From Paracoccaceae bacterium (GTDB lineage: Bacteria > Pseudomonadota > Alphaproteobacteria > Rhodobacterales > Rhodobacteraceae): a DNA stretch of 32,300 nt. Shown here piece after piece: positions 30,674-32,300 of this stretch. Under the pieces are notes generated by a model. The model did no database searches. It worked only from the letters and a program-made list of their open reading frames with translations, and had not been told where the DNA came from. The translations under genes were made by a program, and so were the position numbers. Positions within the stretch are counted from its first letter, which is position 1. Every line of letters begins with the position of its first letter. The stretch lies in contig JAHEJA010000026.1 of assembly GCA_024639125.1 (NCBI GenBank), positions 8,471 through 40,770 on the forward strand, given 5' to 3'.

Positions 30674-31912
30674 TTACGCATTCCAAGGGCGATCGCCATT
30701 GGCATCTTTGACGCGGGTCGGAAGGCCAATGGTATCGAGAATTTCCAAGAAAGGTTTTGGGTCCAATTCTTCGACGTTGACCATTGTGCCGACATCCCAT
30801 GTCCCATTCGCGATCAGCATTGCGGCGGCTACGGGTGGCACGCCTGCTGTGTAGGAAATACCTTGGCTGCCGACTTCGGTGTAGGCGTCTTTGTGATCGG
30901 CCACGTTATAGATGAATACTTCGACGTCTTGGCCGTCTTTGGTGCCTTTTACCACGTCACCGATGCAGGTTTTTCCGGAATATTGCGGCGCAAGGCTGGC
31001 GGGATCAGGAAGCACAGCTTTGACCACTTTTAATGGGATGACCTCTGTGCCTTCGGCTGTTTTGACGGGTTGTTCGGACAAGAGGCCCAAATTGTTCAAA
31101 ACCGTAAAGACATTGATGTAGTGATCGCCAAATCCCATCCAAAAACGAACGTCCGCTTGGGGGTAGTTTGTGGCAAGTGAATGCACTTCGTCGTGGCCAG
31201 TCATGTAAGCTTGTTGTTCACCAACAGTGGGAAGATCCCAGACTTTGCCAACTTCGAACATTTTGTTAGATTGCCAGTCGCCATTTTGCCACGAATACAC
31301 AGTCCCCGTGAATTCACGGAAGTTGATTTCCGGGTCAAAGTTGGTTGCAAACCATTCGTTATGCTTGCCTGCGTTGATGTCCACGATGTCGATGGATTTT
31401 ACGTCGTCCATATAGTCGCTGATCGCCAGTTTGGCATAGGCATTTACCACGCCCGGATCAAATCCGATGCCAAGAATAGCCGTAACATTTGCAGCTTTGC
31501 AGCGATCACGGCGCTGCCATTCGTAGTTGCCGTACCAAGGGGGTGATTCACAGATTTTTTCAGGGTCTTCGTGGATTGCGGTGTCCATATAGGCGACGCC
31601 TGTTTCAATGCAGGCTTCGAGCACATACATGTTCACAAAGGCCGATCCCACGTTGATCACGATATCAACACCAGTATCGCGGATGAGTTGCGCAACTGCT
31701 TTAGAGTTCATGGCGTCAACCGCATGGGATTTCAGCACGCCTTTTGTTTTCAGACTGCCTTTTTCGATAATGCTATCGATAATGGCATCGCATTTTGCGA
31801 TTGTCCGACTGGCGATATGAATATCCCCAAGTACATCGTTGTTCTGGGCGCATTTATGCGCTGTGACCTGAGCAACGCCACCGGCGCCAATAATAAGTAC
31901 ATTGCGTTTCAT
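30674..31912 (-). CDS. carboxyspermidine/carboxynorspermidine dehydrogenase (saccharopine dehydrogenase family)
   Basis: This 412-residue saccharopine-dehydrogenase-like enzyme has the NAD(P)-binding motif VLIIGAGGVAQVTAHKCAQ at the N-terminus. It also has the family stretches GVAYMDTAIHED, GIGFDPGVVNAYAK, FTGTVYSWQNGDWQ and YTAGVPPVAAAMLI. In this subfamily the enzyme condenses L-aspartate semialdehyde with putrescine or diaminopropane to give carboxyspermidine or carboxynorspermidine. The partner decarboxylase NspC is encoded immediately upstream (41-base gap), which confirms the pathway. Which diamine is used cannot be decided from the sequence. The start at 31912 has AAAGGGGG rather far upstream (about 11-15 bases). 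Confidence 0.93.
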   Translation of the reverse strand: MKRNVLIIGAGGVAQVTAHKCAQNNDVLGDIHIASRTIAKCDAIIDSIIEKGSLKTKGVLKSHAVDAMNSKAVAQLIRDTGVDIVINVGSAFVNMYVLEACIETGVAYMDTAIHEDPEKICESPPWYGNYEWQRRDRCKAANVTAILGIGFDPGVVNAYAKLAISDYMDDVKSIDIVDINAGKHNEWFATNFDPEINFREFTGTVYSWQNGDWQSNKMFEVGKVWDLPTVGEQQAYMTGHDEVHSLATNYPQADVRFWMGFGDHYINVFTVLNNLGLLSEQPVKTAEGTEVIPLKVVKAVLPDPASLAPQYSGKTCIGDVVKGTKDGQDVEVFIYNVADHKDAYTEVGSQGISYTAGVPPVAAAMLIANGTWDVGTMVNVEELDPKPFLEILDTIGLPTRVKDANGDRPWNA

Positions 31913-31953
31913 TAAACCACGAAACCCCCTTTGGTGAAAGATGTTTGGCTGGG

Positions 31954-32300
31954 TTAGGATAAGGCTGCTACGAAATCGGAATAGTTGAAATCACGTACCA
32001 ACCGCTCGGTGCCATCCAATTCACGGATAGCGATTGCAGGCATTTTCACGCCGTTGAACCAATTTTTCTTGACCATAGTATAGCCGGCTGCGTCTTGGAT
32101 TGATAGGCGCTGTCCGACGTTTATAGGGTTCGGGAATTGGAATTCGCCGAAAATATCGCCTGCTAAGCAGGATTTTCCACAGATCATCCATTGATGATCC
32201 CCTGTGTTTGGATGGACCTTGGCGCTTTCGCGGTAGATCAACAAATCAAGCATGTGCGCTTCTATAGAGCTGTCAACAATCGCTAGGTTTTTTCCGTTAT
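31954..32300 (-). CDS. nspC: carboxynorspermidine/carboxyspermidine decarboxylase, C-terminal part
   Basis: The last 115 codons of a PLP-dependent decarboxylase; the N-terminal part lies beyond the right edge of the window. The fragment contains IVDSSIEAHMLD, then GKSCLAGDIFGEF, where CLAGD is the conserved active-site cysteine motif that the neighbouring subunit contributes. It ends in the family's AAGYTMVKKNWFNGVKMPAIAIRELDG. NspC decarboxylates carboxynorspermidine or carboxyspermidine to norspermidine or spermidine. The next gene downstream is the dehydrogenase that makes its substrate. The frame is open to the edge and shows no sign of degradation. Confidence 0.92.
   Translation of the reverse strand, partial: NGKNLAIVDSSIEAHMLDLLIYRESAKVHPNTGDHQWMICGKSCLAGDIFGEFQFPNPINVGQRLSIQDAAGYTMVKKNWFNGVKMPAIAIRELDGTERLVRDFNYSDFVAALS

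Noticed and set aside
1-32300. CRISPR array, tRNA/rRNA genes, transposase or phage genes
   Set aside because: No regularly spaced repeats, RNA-gene-like structures or mobile-element proteins were recognised on either strand.

Overview
The window looks like a chromosome segment of a marine Rhodobacteraceae (Roseobacter-group) alphaproteobacterium. The basis is the gene families (TRAP transporter, DUF3726 protein, PaaZ, carboxyspermidine-type polyamine genes), the AT-rich intergenic spacers and the roughly 50% GC coding sequence. This is inferred from sequence character; no database was searched. I saw no rRNA, tRNA, CRISPR array, phage gene or insertion sequence.

Left half (1-13.9 kb), aromatic-acid catabolism, almost all on the minus strand. 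From upstream to downstream: gentisate dioxygenase, fumarylpyruvate hydrolase, maleylpyruvate isomerase and 3-hydroxybenzoate 6-hydroxylase (13346-9761) form a tight operon in the order D-H-I-M known from Klebsiella mhb. A divergent MarR gene lies beside it. A TRAP transporter follows (dctP-dctQ-dctM, 9601-6427). Next comes a phenylpropanoid side-chain operon: crotonase, MarR, feruloyl-CoA synthase-like ligase and amidohydrolase (6345-2461). It begins just behind a 37-bp near-perfect palindrome and ends in a UUCG-loop terminator. Last is a benzoate-CoA-ligase-family gene with a truncated alpha/beta hydrolase (2274 to the window edge), preceded by three tandem palindromes. Together these could import an aromatic acid, shorten a hydroxycinnamoyl side chain to a hydroxybenzoate, and convert 3-hydroxybenzoate through gentisate to fumarate and pyruvate. 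An 11-mer core shared by the 37-bp palindrome and a site upstream of dctP hints at common control.

Middle (13.9-20.4 kb): a PaaZ-type fused dehydrogenase/hydratase, a divergent hemerythrin-like gene sharing an overlapping promoter/operator, and an uncharacterised minus-strand operon. That operon encodes an M19 dipeptidase-like protein lacking several metal ligands, a 555-residue protein I do not recognise, a DUF3726 protein and a GNAT acetyltransferase.

Right half (20.4-32.3 kb): a DeoR/GlpR-type repressor divergent from glpD-glpK with recognisable operators; xylulokinase; an EamA exporter followed by a capsule-export-like gene overlapping an orphan modA; an aldo/keto reductase; and a polyamine locus (nspC C-terminal part, carboxy(nor)spermidine dehydrogenase) followed by a small His/Met-rich exported protein. 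Coding density is very high and no gene-free stretch exceeds about 200 bases; the longer gaps are described as regulatory features.
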